Assembly (NCBI GenBank): GCA_905201285.1
Contig: CAJKNM010000089.1
Location: 1 to 6,291 of the forward strand
Source: an uncultured Eubacteriales bacterium
Lineage (GTDB): Bacteria > Bacillota > Clostridia > Monoglobales > Monoglobaceae
Direction: 5' to 3'
DNA length: 6,291 nt
The first letter of the stretch is position 1. The number at the start of each line of letters is the position of its first letter. The notes below the pieces were generated by a model. That model made no database searches. It was not told the origin of the DNA and saw nothing but the letters and a program-made list of their open reading frames with translations. This document shows, piece by piece, positions 6,287 through 6,291 of the stretch. Made by a program: the position numbers and the translations under genes.

Positions 6287-6291
6287 GGGGG
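6287..6291 (+). promoter_or_regulatory. Probable ribosome binding site of the next gene (start codon off-window)
   Basis: The window stops in TTTTTGGGGG (6282-6291), identical to the leader of the GH39-like gene at 4152-4161. By analogy a start codon is expected within about 10 bases past the window edge. Confidence 0.5.

Overview
The window looks like part of a Bacillota (Clostridia-type) chromosome, probably from an anaerobic gut or rumen lineage. The clues are AT-rich spacers, Gram-positive style G-rich ribosome binding sites, a clostridial-type PF06541 membrane protein, and a small sugar-catabolism cassette run by an AraC-type regulator. This assignment is an inference; there is no rRNA or other phylogenetic marker here. 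I found no tRNA, CRISPR array, insertion sequence or phage gene.

Left part (1-1779, + strand). The 3' end of a thioredoxin reductase gene (trxB; its N-terminus lies outside the window) is followed after one base by a gene for a five-helix PF06541 membrane protein with a long charged cytoplasmic tail. The two are almost certainly co-transcribed.

Boundary (1780-1938). A 159-bp spacer between convergent genes holds a perfect 17-bp inverted repeat (1852-1868 / 1894-1910). This is the best terminator candidate in the window, though it lacks clear T-tracts.

Right part (1939-6291). This is a carbohydrate-use cassette. A GH63 / MGH1-like (alpha/alpha)6 glycosidase lies on the minus strand, diverging from an AraC/XylS-type regulator. 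Downstream of the regulator is a 678-residue clan GH-A glycosidase resembling GH39, with two N-terminal beta-rich domains. Neither enzyme has a signal peptide, so both probably act in the cytoplasm on imported oligosaccharides or glycosides. The regulator presumably senses the sugar and controls the two flanking enzyme genes. The window ends in a promoter-like sequence and a TTTTTGGGGG ribosome-binding leader identical to that of the GH39-like gene, so another gene, perhaps of the same regulon, probably starts just beyond the edge.

Two starts are revised from the leftmost possible start. The AraC regulator most likely begins at 3235, because the ATG at 3205 directly abuts the -10 box of its own promoter. 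The GH39-like enzyme most likely begins at the ATG at 4171, not the TTG at 4168. I found no clearly unprecedented system. The most useful leads are the uncharacterised enzyme pair with its regulator, the back-to-back promoter, and the convergent-gene hairpin.
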